DNA from: Oscheius sp. JU75
Taxonomy: Eukaryota; Nematoda; Chromadorea; Rhabditida; Rhabditidae
Length of the DNA: 64,000 nt
Direction of reading: 5' to 3'
NCBI GenBank assembly: GCA_037178855.1
Contig: JASJZC010000002.1
Location: 930,001 to 994,000 of the forward strand
Positions 35,508-46,614 of this stretch are shown here, piece after piece (position 1 is the first letter of the stretch; each line of letters begins with the position of its first letter). The notes beneath the pieces were generated by a model. It had not been told where the DNA came from and searched no databases. It saw only the letters and a list, made by a program, of their open reading frames with translations. A program made the position numbers and the translations under genes.

Positions 35508-36717
35508 CAGTTCACGACAGAGCATAAGATTATTAGCTCGTTTTACATTTTTTCTCTTCTATAAAATAGCCTAAATTTTGATTTCTAAGGATTCACTTAA
35601 TTTGAAATAGAAACTGGCTACTATGTTAACCAGCTACCTCTCCGTCCGTTTGTCCCGCCCAGCTCCTCAGCCTTTCTCATACCTTCCTTATCAATTTGTC
35701 TCTATTAGTAGAGCCACAATTTAAGCAAGGCTCTTGCTGGGAGCTAGGCTCTGAGTCTGAGTGTAGTCCAAGCTTTGATATACAGGGATATCTGTTGGTC
35801 TACGGGGGCACAAGTTAAAGTTACGGCCATTATTTCATTCCTATTCCTGGCTCATCTCTGTCGGCCTGTCAGAGCAACTTTTTTTTTACGAACACGCTAT
35901 CTTCCAAACTGTTACTTGACCTGCCAACAGGTATTGTACGGACAAAGTCTCTCCTTCTGTCAAACTATCGAGCTTCTATACTGTCTCTGTCAATCTGTGC
36001 AGCTGTCAATCAAGAATTTCGAACGTCCAGTGATCTTACTTCGTTATTAGTGCTCAACTCTTCCTCGATAAGTACTAGAATATGTCACAATGGCTTCGAG
36101 TCGATCCAATTATCTGGAACGCGTAGAGAGAGGAAGAGTCCAACCTGACTGCTATAGCGACTTTTCCTGACATTCCGGGCTCTCGTAATGAGCGCTCCAC
36201 TAGAGCAATCCCTCTACCTCCCTCGCACAAAGAGAGACAGCTCAAATCACAAGACGCATCAAGTGTCTTAAGCTAGAAAAAGACATGTGCGCTGAACTCC
36301 TAGCTTCCTTAGGATTCCATCAGACAAGCAGTAGGAGCTAAATGTGTCTACTTGAGCGAAACCCAGACTTTTCTTCTTTTTCCGTTTTGAGCCTCTGGTC
36401 TCCCCGGGGAACCGAGTGAGACGGCCCACTGGAACGGAACTGGAAATTGCTCGAAGTTCCGAATAGAACAGCAGATATTCTGTCTCTCTGTCTCTCTGTA
36501 TCTCTGTCATTCTGTCTCTTGCCCCTCCTGATTGCACGTCTCTCCTGCTCATATTCCAATTAACCCATCTCCAGATTCCCAATACTCGCAACCTCTTTTT
36601 CTCCCAAAGCCATTGGGCAACAATCAGTGCGTGTGAATTGCCTTCTCTATCGGGCGGCCGCCATGTCCACCTGCTCCCTCGCTTCCGAATTGTGTGTACC
36701 CAATTGTCCGATTCCAG

Positions 36718-36738
36718 ATGCCTCCGACTGCTAAATGA
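36718..36738 (+). promoter_or_regulatory. 6-codon uORF overlapping the alpha2-delta start
   Basis: Immediately after the acceptor at 36717 an ATG opens a six-codon reading frame whose TGA (36736-36738) overlaps the signal-peptide ATG (36735-36737) as ATGA. The arrangement could reduce initiation or permit termination-reinitiation at the main start. Confidence 0.5.
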
Positions 36739-37464
36739 TCTTCTTACTGTCCCTTGTGCTCTCTCTGTCCAGGGCACAACAAGAGTTGGAGCCATTCTCT
36801 AGGCTTCTCTTGGACAAATTTGAACATCAGTCGAGGGCTGCCCTAATTGAAGAGGTAGGCTTTGGGATTTTGAGTCATAATGCAGTTTAGGAGCTGCCCA
36901 GTCTTCGGGGACAGCTCAAAGTCCGCCAGGAAAATGCCATCGGAATTCTGCGACAAACCCATGCCAACCTGGAACATCTATTCTCTAGCCGCATCGAGGC
37001 TCTTCGGGTATGCAGCCTGCGCGTGTTTGTTAATTAGAGACGACAAAGGAGCCCACCAGTCGATATAGGTGGAGCGCGCTAGTTGCGAATATCAAATTGA
37101 AAAGGACTAGGGTTCAGAGCAGGAACGTAGCGCGGCAGAGAAACAGAGAGACAAAGCGGCAGAGAAGCCGAGTAAGACAGGGAGGCTGTGACACAGGGAC
37201 AGTTGACAGAGTGACAGGAATTCAAGGAGACAGAGGAAAAGCGACAGAGAGGCAGGCAGACAGAGAGACAGAGGCTGAGAGACAAAAAGTCAAGAAGGCG
37301 ACCACTTGTAGGCGGCTGTCGAACTGAAAAGAATTGATTTGACAGCTGACAGGAATCCTGTCGACGGTAATCTGCTACTTTCCAGCAATTAGCAAACTTT
37401 TGCGAAGAAAAAAAAGTTACTGTTGCTTCTTCTTCGGGTAATTAAAATGGGCGGGAAGATAGGG

Positions 37465-37499
<35 letters not shown>

Positions 37500-40400
37500 A
37501 CATTGAATTACAGAGACTCACCAATGCTGCTGAAAGCGCCGCCTCAATGTATGTGCACGACGTTCCTTTGGAAGACAACTGTAAAAATATCACCGAGCCC
37601 CTGAGTGAGGCAGCTTGTGATGCTGTTTTAGCACTAATGAATGACACCGACGTTCGAATGCCCACCTTAGAACAGGAGCTGGAAGAAGAACCAGTCTCGG
37701 GGGTACATGTCAATGTTGAGAGCTACAGATGCGGTTTGTCTCTCTGTCTCTCTTCCTCTTACTCTAACTCTTAGATCCCAAAGTCCGTCGAGATTTCACC
37801 TTCACTGGAAGTGAAAATGTTGAAGAGGTGATGGCTCAGAACAAGAGAGATAGCCCTGAGATGAAGCATCAGTACATTGGGACATACAGTGGAGTGACAA
37901 GAATGTTTCCTCGTCGACAATGGGAGATCGAGCCAGCTCAAATCACTATTGACCTGTATGATCCAATGTTTCGGCCGTGGTTTGTGAATTCCGAGGCAGC
38001 TGCGAAGGATATCGTCTTCCTAATGGACTAGTAAGTTGTCATCAGGAAACGTCAAATATGAAACTCTCCTCAAACCAAATATAACGCGGGTCGTTAAAAT
38101 ACCAGACGTGTGCGCTAACCATTCGGCCGCAGATGTGCGGATTTTGCCAAGACGGTTGGGGCTAAGGCTAAGCCTATAGTCTATTTCCAACGTTCAGCGG
38201 CACCTGAATTTGAACGCTGACGGCACAGTATTTGCGCGCGAACAAAAAATTCCAAAACTTTGAATTTTCTTCATTTTCCGCATACTTTTTACAAATTCTG
38301 ACTGTGTAACCGAATTCTAGACATGCATAAACCTAATTGACAACAAATTTAGGGGAAATATGTAAGAAAAGCGTTGTAATTGGACAAAATATGTGAGCAG
38401 AGCCCCATTTTCGGCTTCCACGCTTTTTTAGGCGTTTTACTGGCAGATTTTTCTACAAAATGGGTGTCAAGTAGATATTCTTAGGCCCCGAATCCAATGC
38501 CAATGTTAAAACAACGAAAAAATGGCTGTAAACACTTAAAAATAGCGAATCTGAACCCGGACTACTGTAATTTCCTCGCAAGACCTTTCGCATTCTACCT
38601 TAAAAGAATTCGTAAGTGCCGCTAGAGGTTGGAAATAGACTATAGTGGTTAACGCGTTCGCTTGGAATTTGTACGACACTGAGGATTTTGGGTTCGATTC
38701 CCGTCAAGACAAAATTTTTTTTTTCAATTTCTAGAATTTTCGAGGTCGCTTACCACAAATCTGTCTTCCATTCCCGATTAAAATGAGTAAAATGAGCTAG
38801 ACAGGAGAAACCGAAAATAAGGTTGAGCGAGTGTCTCTCTATCTTTCTTTCTTTCAGCTCTGGAAGTGTCAAAGGACCCACAATGCATCTAATGAAGCTG
38901 ACCATCATGCACATCCTATCAACTCTCAACCCAAATGACCACTTCTACGGTAGGTAGTCACTTGATTCGTTCTTGAACAGTTATATTTCAGGAGTTTACT
39001 TCAGTTCCTCCTTCGGGCCCATTCTGGACTGTTACAACAACACTTTTTTGCCGGCTACTACCCATAATAAGAGACTGTTCTTTGAGAAACTGACAGAAAT
39101 AGAAGAGAAGGACCAAGCTCACATCATCACACCCTTCAACTTTTCGTTGGATGTTCTGAGAAATGTGAGTGACTGTCTCTGTCATTCTGTCGCTCTTTCT
39201 CTCTTTCTCTCTTTCTCTCTTTCTCTTTTTCTCTCTTTCTCTCTTTCTCTCTTTCTCTTTGTCTCTGCCTCACCGTCTATCTCCCTATCCCTTGGCCTGT
39301 CTCTAGATGACCAGCTTTCTCTTCAGAACCTCGACTCAAATTCGTCCCTGTTCTCATACTCAAGATCCAATGGTCACAAACTGCTCATGCTGTTCACTGA
39401 CGGCATTGATGATTGGGATGTGGACATGTTGAACGACGAAATACAGAAGCGGGACAATGATCCGGTTGGTCAATCATTCCCTCTGATTGAATTCCATATT
39501 CAGGTTCAAATCTTTGGGTTCTCCATGGGTTACGGTACTGGTCATCTGGAGGCTCTTCAGTGGATGGCTTGTTCAACATATGGAAACCAGTCGGGTGGGA
39601 GAGACAGTGAGAGACAAAGAGACAGATTTACAAAGAGACAGAGAGGGATAGGCGGACAGAGAGACAGAGACATCTTTCAGTCGTCGACTCTATCATGGAC
39701 GTCAAGCCGCAGTCCCGAGTTTTCCTGGATAATCTGAGTCGTCTGAACGGAAAACGATTGTCAAGTGTGCCAGTAGATAAAAGAAATGTCAGCTGGACGA
39801 ATCTGTACATGGAAGCCCAAGGCTTGGGACCAACTCTGACTGTCTCTCTGCCAGTTTTGTCCAATCCATCAGACTGTGTCTGGGATGGACACACTCTGGC
39901 TGGAGTTGCTGGTAAGTCTGATACTCATAGCTACTGTAAGATACCGTACAGCTGTGGACATTGGGCTGGATGAACTGACCAAAACCTTTCCCAGTGGGGA
40001 ACAAGTTTATACTTTTCTGGTTGACCACCATGGAATTCTCCTCTACCATCCAAAGCTGATGCTCCCCGTAAGTTCTGTGCCTGTCACTGTCACCACCAAA
40101 TTTTAGAAGACCGAAATTCATTGTGTGCGTCGAAGTGCCTGTTATGATGCGGCCCAAGTCAAGTCCAGAGCTGGCTCTGGACTGAGAGTACAGTATGGAA
40201 CAAGTGACCAGCGAGTCTATAGACTGGTTGGACTGATTGACAGCATCCCGACTATCGATATGGTACGGGTGAACCCTGTCCCCTAAGCTCTTTTCTTCAG
40301 TTCGAAATTGAGGGAACTACCGAAGCCATGTATGAGTTGAGAAGTCAAATAGTCAATGGAAACTGCTCCGAACAAGCTATCATAGATGTGAGTCAGTAGA

Positions 40401-42172
40401 CAGAACCTCTTTGACAGTGTCTTTAGGGTGACAGACAGTACATGTGCTCCAAACTAACCGGAACTCCCTTCTCTGTAGTGGTAGTCGACTCCAAGACAGT
40501 ACAGACAGTTGAAGCTTCTGACTACCAATCAGACATTGCGGTCTCGGAGAATCCAATGGTCGGATACTTTCTCTCAAAAAGACAGATCTGCAACTGGAAA
40601 CTGGACAGGATTGAGTCACAGCTGAGATTCGCATCCATGCAGGGACTGAGTGTCTGTGATGAGGAGTTGTCTCTGACAAGGACGATGGTCAACGCTGTGG
40701 CTAAATGGGCGGACTCGTGGGTCACGCCAGGTAAGAGACAGAGATAAAGACACTCTTTTCCAGATGCCAAGAGCAAGAACCTCAGCTGCGAGGAAAAGAG
40801 ATTTCCCGCCGGCCTCGAGCCCAAACACTTGGTCAGCTCTTTCGTCCACACCCGAGCTCAAGTGACTACCTACTTCCCGGCCTGCGCTTCAGCCTCTCTC
40901 AAGCGGATCACCACCAAATTCGACTCTGAGAGACTGTCGAGAGACGAAGATAGTCAGCTCCAGATGTCTGTGCGCAACGGACACGTCTTCGCCTACCGTT
41001 CCCTGGCAGATGATTACGGTAACAGAATAGCCGTGGTGGGAACCGAATGGAGGATGGAATACATCGACGATCTGTTCCGGAAGTGGATCAAGGGGAACAA
41101 TCTCTGGTACTCGCGATGTGAAAAGAAAGCGTGTCTCCTTGTCAGTAAAAGCGGGTTCGTGGTCGGATCGAATTTGAATAACAGAAAGAATGAGCCTAAG
41201 CCCCCAGATGAGTTGGCAGTCTTCGACCCACAACTCTTCAATGCATTGAACCATCACAAGCTGGTCACCGTGTAAGGATCTTACCGGGTTAGGTGACAGG
41301 AACAGTTTCAGGTCGACGTGGGTAGATACTCAGGCCGAGTGTGAGGTCGAGAGGAACGCTCCGTGGGCCAATGCCTCTCCATCTAGCCGGTCGCCTCTTC
41401 GGTACTTTCTGAACAGTATCGTACCGCTTCTGCAGAAACGTTTCTGGTAGGTCAGAGAGACAGTGAGACAAAGAGACAGAGAGCCAGATAAATTGAGAGA
41501 CAGAGATACAGAAAGACAGAGATACTTTCAGGTACGATCTGTACCGTCACCTCGTACCCGGAGTCAACTCTCAGCCCCAGATGAAGAACGGTATCTGCAG
41601 TTTCCAAAAAGTCAGGTCGATCGAGCGCTGTTTCCTCAAAAAATGGCTTTATACAATGAGACTCAATTTAACTAAACAGATCGATATCAACGACGCCGTG
41701 TGTATTAGGTAGTCCCTTGAAGTTCGCCTTTCTATAGCTAGTTCAGGTACGCAAGAGTTTTCCCAGTCTCCGGAACTATGCTGACCTTGATTGAAGCTGA
41801 TAAATCCTGTTCCACATTCAAACCAAAGAAGGTCTATCCAACAAAGCCACAGAAGTGTGAGTTGATACTCTCTCTGTGTCTCTGTTTTCTTGTTTTTCTG
41901 TCTTTCTGTTTCTCTGTCTCTCTGGTTCTCTGTCTCAACTGTCCATTTCCAGTGGAAATGTGCGAGAAGGTGCATCTCTACCCTCGATACCAGTCTCCTC
42001 CTCTGAACATCAACATCACAGCTGCGGATTTTGTAAGTGTTCCCCTAGACAAAATTCAAATCTCATCCTTCAGGATTATCCTCGCTGTGATGGTATCACT
42101 TCCTCTCCCTCCCCCTCCTGCTCTGTCATATGGACCATTTCATTGCTCATTACGGGTTCATTACAATTGTGA
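36735..42172 (+). CDS. CACNA2D: voltage-gated calcium channel alpha2-delta subunit
   Basis: Nineteen exons join in phase to 3210 nt, 1069 aa, the usual family length: 36735-36854, 36891-37007, 37514-37733, 37775-38030, 38858-38949, 38992-39164, 39327-39464, 39504-39594, 39681-39911, 39952-40067, 40107-40262, 40301-40387, 40427-40730, 40764-41271, 41312-41446, 41532-41708, 41747-41856, 41953-42032 and 42074-42172 (TGA). It has a signal peptide (MIFLLSLVLSLSRAQ), VWA_N region with 'DLYDPMFRPWF', a VWA domain with an intact MIDAS (DYSGS, residues 237-241, and FTDG near 349), Cache-like repeats, many Cys, and a short hydrophobic C tail fitting a GPI or membrane anchor. The subunit traffics and tunes CaV channels and promotes synapse formation. 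Many introns are short and made of GAGACA/TGTCTC repeats. The leader carries a 6-codon uORF. Confidence 0.93.
37472..37499 (+). repeat. (GA)n microsatellite
   Basis: A pure GA dinucleotide run of about 28 nt just upstream of the third alpha2-delta exon. Confidence 0.95.
38091..38712. mobile_element. MITE family 2 copy 2, flanked by two tRNA-like sequences
   Basis: In intron 4, CTATAGTCTATTTCCAAC (38174-38191) and GTTGGAAATAGACTATAG (38628-38645) are exact 18-bp terminal inverted repeats, and CGGCAC/GTGCCG-type matches extend inward. Length is about 470 bp; no ORF. A minus-strand tRNA-like A box (GGCCGAATGGTTAGCGCAC) lies just left, at about 38107-38125. A plus-strand one (TAGTGGTTAACGCG at 38646, GGGTTCGATTCCC near 38691) lies just right. 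Neither folds as a tRNA. Confidence 0.7.
39595..39680 (+). repeat. intron composed of GAGACA repeats
   Basis: The whole 86-nt intron between two alpha2-delta exons is variants of GAGAGACA/AAAGAGACAG up to the CATCTTTCAG acceptor. Confidence 0.85.
41447..41531 (+). repeat. intron composed of GAGACA repeats
   Basis: The 85-nt intron is made of GAGAGACAG, AAGAGACAGAG and AGAGATACAG units from the GTAGGT donor to the TACTTTCAG acceptor. Confidence 0.85.
41857..41952 (+). repeat. intron composed of TGTCTCTC repeats
   Basis: The 96-nt intron is the opposite-strand version: CTCTGTGTCTCTG, TGTCTTTCTG and TCTCTGTCTCTC units up to the CCATTTCCAG acceptor. Confidence 0.85.
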
Positions 42173-42319
42173 TCACAGATTATTTTGTTTCGAAAAAAGA
42201 AATAATAGGGAAAATTTATTTGGAGGTTTTGTGGGAGAAAAGAATGTCCAAATCAAGCAATCTACTGGCTACAAGTTCATGGGTTCTATGAGCGCATAGT
42301 AGCACTAACATCTTTGGTT

Positions 42320-42497
42320 TTTTGGGCGTGGCGACGATTACCGCGATCCTAAGCTGAAGATTCGACTAGAAGACTACTCGCTGTCACAGGCCACACTTAG
42401 TGTTGTCTTCAATCGGCTCGGAAAAGATGCCGAGGAGAGTGAGGCGTAAGAGAGCAAAGAGGAAGAGTCGGAAAATTAAAACTTTGGACACAATAAA
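42320..42497 (+). other. 3' flank of alpha2-delta: orphan coding-like segment and poly(A) signal
   Basis: A frame encoding 'GRGDDYRDPKLKIRLEDYSL' runs from about 42325 to a TAA at 42448, with codon use like a real exon, but follows the alpha2-delta stop and has no joined upstream exon. AATAAA is at 42492. It may be 3' UTR, an alternative terminal exon, or a remnant of another gene. Confidence 0.3.
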
Positions 42498-42776
42498 GAA
42501 TTTGCAGATTTAGATAGAGGAAATCTAAGGGACTAGATTAGACTTTTTGAAGAGAAAGATAGGGACATAGCAACAGAGCGATAGAGATGGAGAGGAAGTG
42601 AGATAGACAGAGAGACAGAAAGGCAGGACGACAGAGAGACGGAGAGACTCTGTCCTTGTCTCCCTGTCCCTGTCGCTCTTTCCGTCTTTCTGTCCCTTTT
42701 CCTGCTCCAGACACTGATAGACCATCTGCTTTCAAAATAGAACCATTATCTCGACCTACTGGTCCAGCTGTCGATT

Positions 42777-43140
42777 TTGAGATATGGAGTGGGACCGGAA
42801 AAGGGACTACATGCCGACTGTCTTCTGGGCCAAATTCCAACAAACCAGGCCGATAATCTGCACTTTATAGAAATAGAACGACATAACAAGTACAAGGTGG
42901 GTGATATGTGCAATTGTGGTACAATAATTGAGGGGAATGGGGATGGGTATCGTTGTATTATTGAAAGATGTCAATACTTTGTGATATGCGTCGACCTGGG
43001 GCGGGAGATTCACACAAAATCTGGTAATATGAGGGTCTTTAACAGGAAAGAGCTGAAGCCGACTGGCGCTGGATGCACTGAAAAACAGGGACTAGATGAC
43101 ATGAGGACAACAAGCGAGCAAAAAAAACAACAAAACGAGG
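42777..43140 (+). other. open frame of unknown nature
   Basis: A 129-codon frame (ATG 42777, stop 43164-43166) with a Cys-containing stretch 'VGDMCNCGTIIEGNGDGYRC' overlaps the 3' end of the convergent PRELI-like gene. No family is recognised, and I see no convincing splice or promoter signals. It could be chance. Confidence 0.2.
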
Positions 43141-44266
43141 CTATTCCTCACATTTGGCCTGGGTGACGAGCGTCGTCTTAAGTTTTTCTTTGATTTTGTC
43201 CAATTTCGGGGCTGCCGGGGTGGTCCGGGAGCCGAATCGCTCTTCTAGCTTCTCTGTTAGACCTTTGCCGGTGTTTGTTACCTAAAAAAAGTAGATCATT
43301 TTCCACCCATTTATGTGTATTTTGGGGTCAGTTTAAAGATTATTTGCGCCACGAAAATACTGTACGCAACGAACCGTCTACAAGCCTAACATACATTTCA
43401 GTTGCTATTTTTTTCCCATTTCCTCGACGTTTTCCATTCAATTTCAGTCATTTTTTTAATCATAACAGCAAAAAACTAGTATTTATGCGTCTACACGGAA
43501 ATGTTGTAGGCAATGGACTGTCTACAGTATGTTAAAATAATCCCAGACGTTCAGTCTCTTCATTTTAGCGTTTTCAGTGTTTAATTCACGCTCTTTCAGT
43601 CATTTTTTGGTAACAAGATGCTAACATACCGATTTCTTAAAGCCCAGCATTAGAAACTGCTCGTAGATTGAACTCATTCGACCGGCATTGACCTCGATGC
43701 AGACCTGGCGAAGAATATCGGTCTGTGGGTATTGAAGAGAGTCCTATAGTCCGATTTTTTGGTTAAACTGAGAAAAACTCACAATTTGGAGTTGTGAGGC
43801 CTTGTAGAAGCATTTTTCATGGAGGGAGAACAGTTCTAGGTGACAAGCATTTCGGGTGTAGGTCGTCAATGTTTTTGTCCTCCTAAACATGATTTTTGAC
43901 ATAAAAATACGAGAAAAAACCTGTCGTAGACGCTCTCCTCAATCACGGGAACCACTCGTATGTCGGTCATTCGCGAAACCCATTTTGGGACGCGTTTCAA
44001 TATTGAACTACCTGAAAAAACGATAAGGGGCTTGAAAATGGCTACAAACCTTGTTTAACGATCAATTTCTTAGTAACAATGGTGTGCTCGGTGACTTTGC
44101 GTTCTAGTACATCCTCTGACATTATATGCTTGGCAAAGGAGTTCGGATAGCGGTCCCAGAAGGCGCTGACTACCTGAAAACCCATTTTCCGATTATATTG
44201 ACATAAAATATCTACCTCGTCGACGGAATATGGGAAAAGTGAGGATGGAGAAGACCAAAACTTCAT
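43141..44266 (-). CDS. PRELI/MSF1-domain mitochondrial lipid transfer protein
   Basis: Six exons on the minus strand join in phase to 206 aa: 44216-44266, 44050-44173, 43921-44011, 43783-43882, 43630-43743 and 43141-43281 (TAG). The first three introns are 38-42 nt. The start 'MKFWSSPSSLFPYSVDE' and 'VVSAFWDRYPNSFAKHIMSE' match the PRELI domain start; 'RVPKWVSRM', 'TTYTRNACH' and 'VTNTGKGL' follow in the family order. PRELI/UPS proteins carry phosphatidic acid or phosphatidylserine across the mitochondrial intermembrane space with TRIAP1/Mdm35. The C-terminal Lys-rich helix is short. A TTTTCAG lies 18 nt upstream of the ATG, a possible SL site. Whether it is the PRELID1 or PRELID3 type cannot be settled by eye. 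Confidence 0.88.
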
Positions 44267-44985
44267 TGCCGGATCAAGTTGATGCTGAAAATAGTGGCTG
44301 TATAGGTCATAAGACGTAAACAAGTGAGAGAATTCGAAAATAAAAGGTCGTATGTGCTTCGGGGATGGTGTAAACAATAACTACTTGGGCTGGAGCATTT
44401 TCTCGTCGTAAACAAGCAAAGTTTATGGAGAAATGTGGTGAGAAAAGGGTCAGGAAATGCGGAATTCCAAGGAGCTGAATATAAAGTGCCGTTTGAAACA
44501 CCGCCAAAATTACAAAGAAACTCGGCGGCGTATTTGAATATCTCTTTTCATTGGTCATTTTCTTCATTTCTTTGCATAAAATTTGTAACTTTTGTGATCA
44601 GAAAAGTTGCAGGAAGGTGTTGAGAATAGGTAAAAACACAGAAGAGCTAATAAGTTAAAAGAAAATTGAAGAATATGACGTTGTTCCAGGCTGAAACCAG
44701 CTTTTAGGACAGGCTCTGCTCCAATGCAAACCGGGACGACTGAAGCAGACGCGTGGGTATTGCCGCAAGACTAGACTAAGCGTAGAGACGCAGAGAGAAA
44801 TCGAGGCATGCAGGCAGAGTCTGCTTTTCTATCAGCTGTTCTCCTGTGACCAAATATGTCTCTGGCAATTCACTTCTCATTTTCTTATCCTCTCTCCAAG
44901 TCAAGTTACCTAACTTCAGCGATCTCCTCCTCTCCCCGGCCGCCTACTTCTCCAATTTGATCGATTTTCCAAGTTTTCCATCACA

Positions 44986-45731
44986 ATGGGAGGTGTAAAA
45001 GGTTCGTTTTGTCAAGTTTTGTTAAAATTTTGTCATGCTTTTGCCCACAAAATGGCTTCATTGTGCCAAAATGAACATCATTGTAGCTGTCGCTGTTCTC
45101 TCGGCAGCCGGAGTCCTAGGATTGACGCTACTCGTGCTAGGATGTGCTCTTCCCATGTTTGGGTAGTATTTCTGGCTCATTTTCACTGATTTATCTCTTC
45201 AGAAATTGGTCTCCCATGTTCGTCATTGCCTTCTACGTTATGGTGCCGGTTCCGCTGCTTATAGCCAGACATTATCAAGAAGATATGACAGGTTGGCTAG
45301 AGTTTTCACGGTTTTGTCGGGAAAAATGATGATCCTCCTCACTCATTTCTGTCTCAAAAACCGTCTGAAGCCTTCCTAACAGTTCTCCATCTTGTTTTTG
45401 ACTAAAAATAGCGATTAAAGAAAAAAAAAATCATCATTTTAGGTACCAGCGCCTGTATCGAACTTGCCCTCTTCCTCACGGCCGGAATCATCGTCTCCGC
45501 CTTCGGTCTTCCCACAGTTCTTGCGCACGCCGGCGTGGTAAGTACCCTTGTCCGCCTCTAAAAGCCGCCTGTGCATGTATCTGTCGTCCAGATCGTAGTT
45601 TTTCGTTCCAGATCAAGCTCGGCGCGATGATCTTTGCCCATCTCGGCTCCGTGGTGATGCTGGCCACAATCGGCGCCTATTTCCGACTTCATGGCGAGGA
45701 CGACAACAGCTGGGGACAGTCGCTCTTCTAG
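44986..45731 (+). CDS. LEPROT: LEPROT/VPS55 family endosomal membrane protein
   Basis: Five exons, 44986-45001, 45087-45162, 45203-45291, 45443-45537 and 45612-45731 (TAG), encode 131 aa, exactly the length of human LEPROT. The order matches the family: '[20 protein letters not shown]', '[17 protein letters not shown]', '[20 protein letters not shown]', '[20 protein letters not shown]' and a C-terminal '[10 protein letters not shown]'. Four transmembrane helices are expected. The family works with VPS68 in late-endosome trafficking and, in mammals, limits surface leptin and growth hormone receptor. A second version of the last exon lies 181 nt downstream. Confidence 0.93.
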
Positions 45732-45911
45732 ATTTGTGATGCCGTGTTGTACTATAGTTCGTTTTGCTGATATTTACTGATTTTATCGTGAAAAAGCATG
45801 ATTATTTTTAAGGGAAAATTAGCCCTAAATAGTTGAAAAGGCATGCCAAACTTGACGTGTAAGTGACAATAACTCATTTTGACCATTTTCTTGCAAAAAT
45901 TCAGTTTCCAG

Positions 45912-46028
45912 ATTCATTTCTCGTCCTGCTTTCTGACCTGGATGGCCAACGTCGTCTGTCTGGGAGCCATCTACACTTATTTCCGTCTCTTCAACGACAG
46001 CGACATGAACGAGATGTCGCTCTGGTAG
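45912..46028 (+). CDS. LEPROT: alternative or duplicated last exon of LEPROT/VPS55
   Basis: After GTTTCCAG an open 38-codon stretch ends in TAG. It encodes 'IHFSSCFLTWMANVVCLGAI' then YTYFRLFNDSDMNEMSLW, aligning end to end with exon 5 (IKLGAM... [18 protein letters not shown]). Length, phase 0 entry, helix and 'YFRL..(D/E)D' tail are conserved while most residues differ. It could be used instead of exon 5 by exon 4, giving a protein with a different fourth helix and tail, or be the last piece of a decayed tandem copy. Confidence 0.7.
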   Translation: MHFSSCFLTWMANVVCLGAIYTYFRLFNDSDMNEMSLW

Positions 46029-46614
46029 TCTACAAATCCGTCTTACCCCTTTTTGCTTACGCTCCCCCTCGTTTTGTGTACGTATTATTGAAATCACCCG
46101 TGAACATTATTAAGTAACTTGAATGAATACTTTTTTCTTGTTTTAGTTCGAAAAATAGACGGAGAAAAATGGAAAAAGTGGGAGACAACGTCTAATAATT
46201 GCAGTTTAAATCCAAGATTTTCCTCGCATTTTGAACTTTAACGGTCTTGACGCGAATATATAGAGACAGCCCTTTATTTTTTTTCGGGAATCTAAGTTTT
46301 TGCTTCCTATTTGATTTCTTTGTGAGTGTCTCGTCGTATCTCAACGCTTTTCAGTCAAAATATCAATTTAGGCGTGCATTAAAACCTCTAGAACAAGTTG
46401 GAACGCTTGTCAGTCGATTTGTCAATGTGGAACTCCATATCCTGTTGTTAGCCTAATTTTGTACCTTCGTTTTTCCTTATTTCTTCGTGTTTTTCTGTTG
46501 CGAGTCGGTCTGAGGATACTCCACTACCTGTGGAGCATTTTTTTTTCAATGTAGTTTCACTATTCTTCCTCATTTTTCCCTCAAACCCTCGTATTAATCA
46601 ATTTTTCAGTAATA

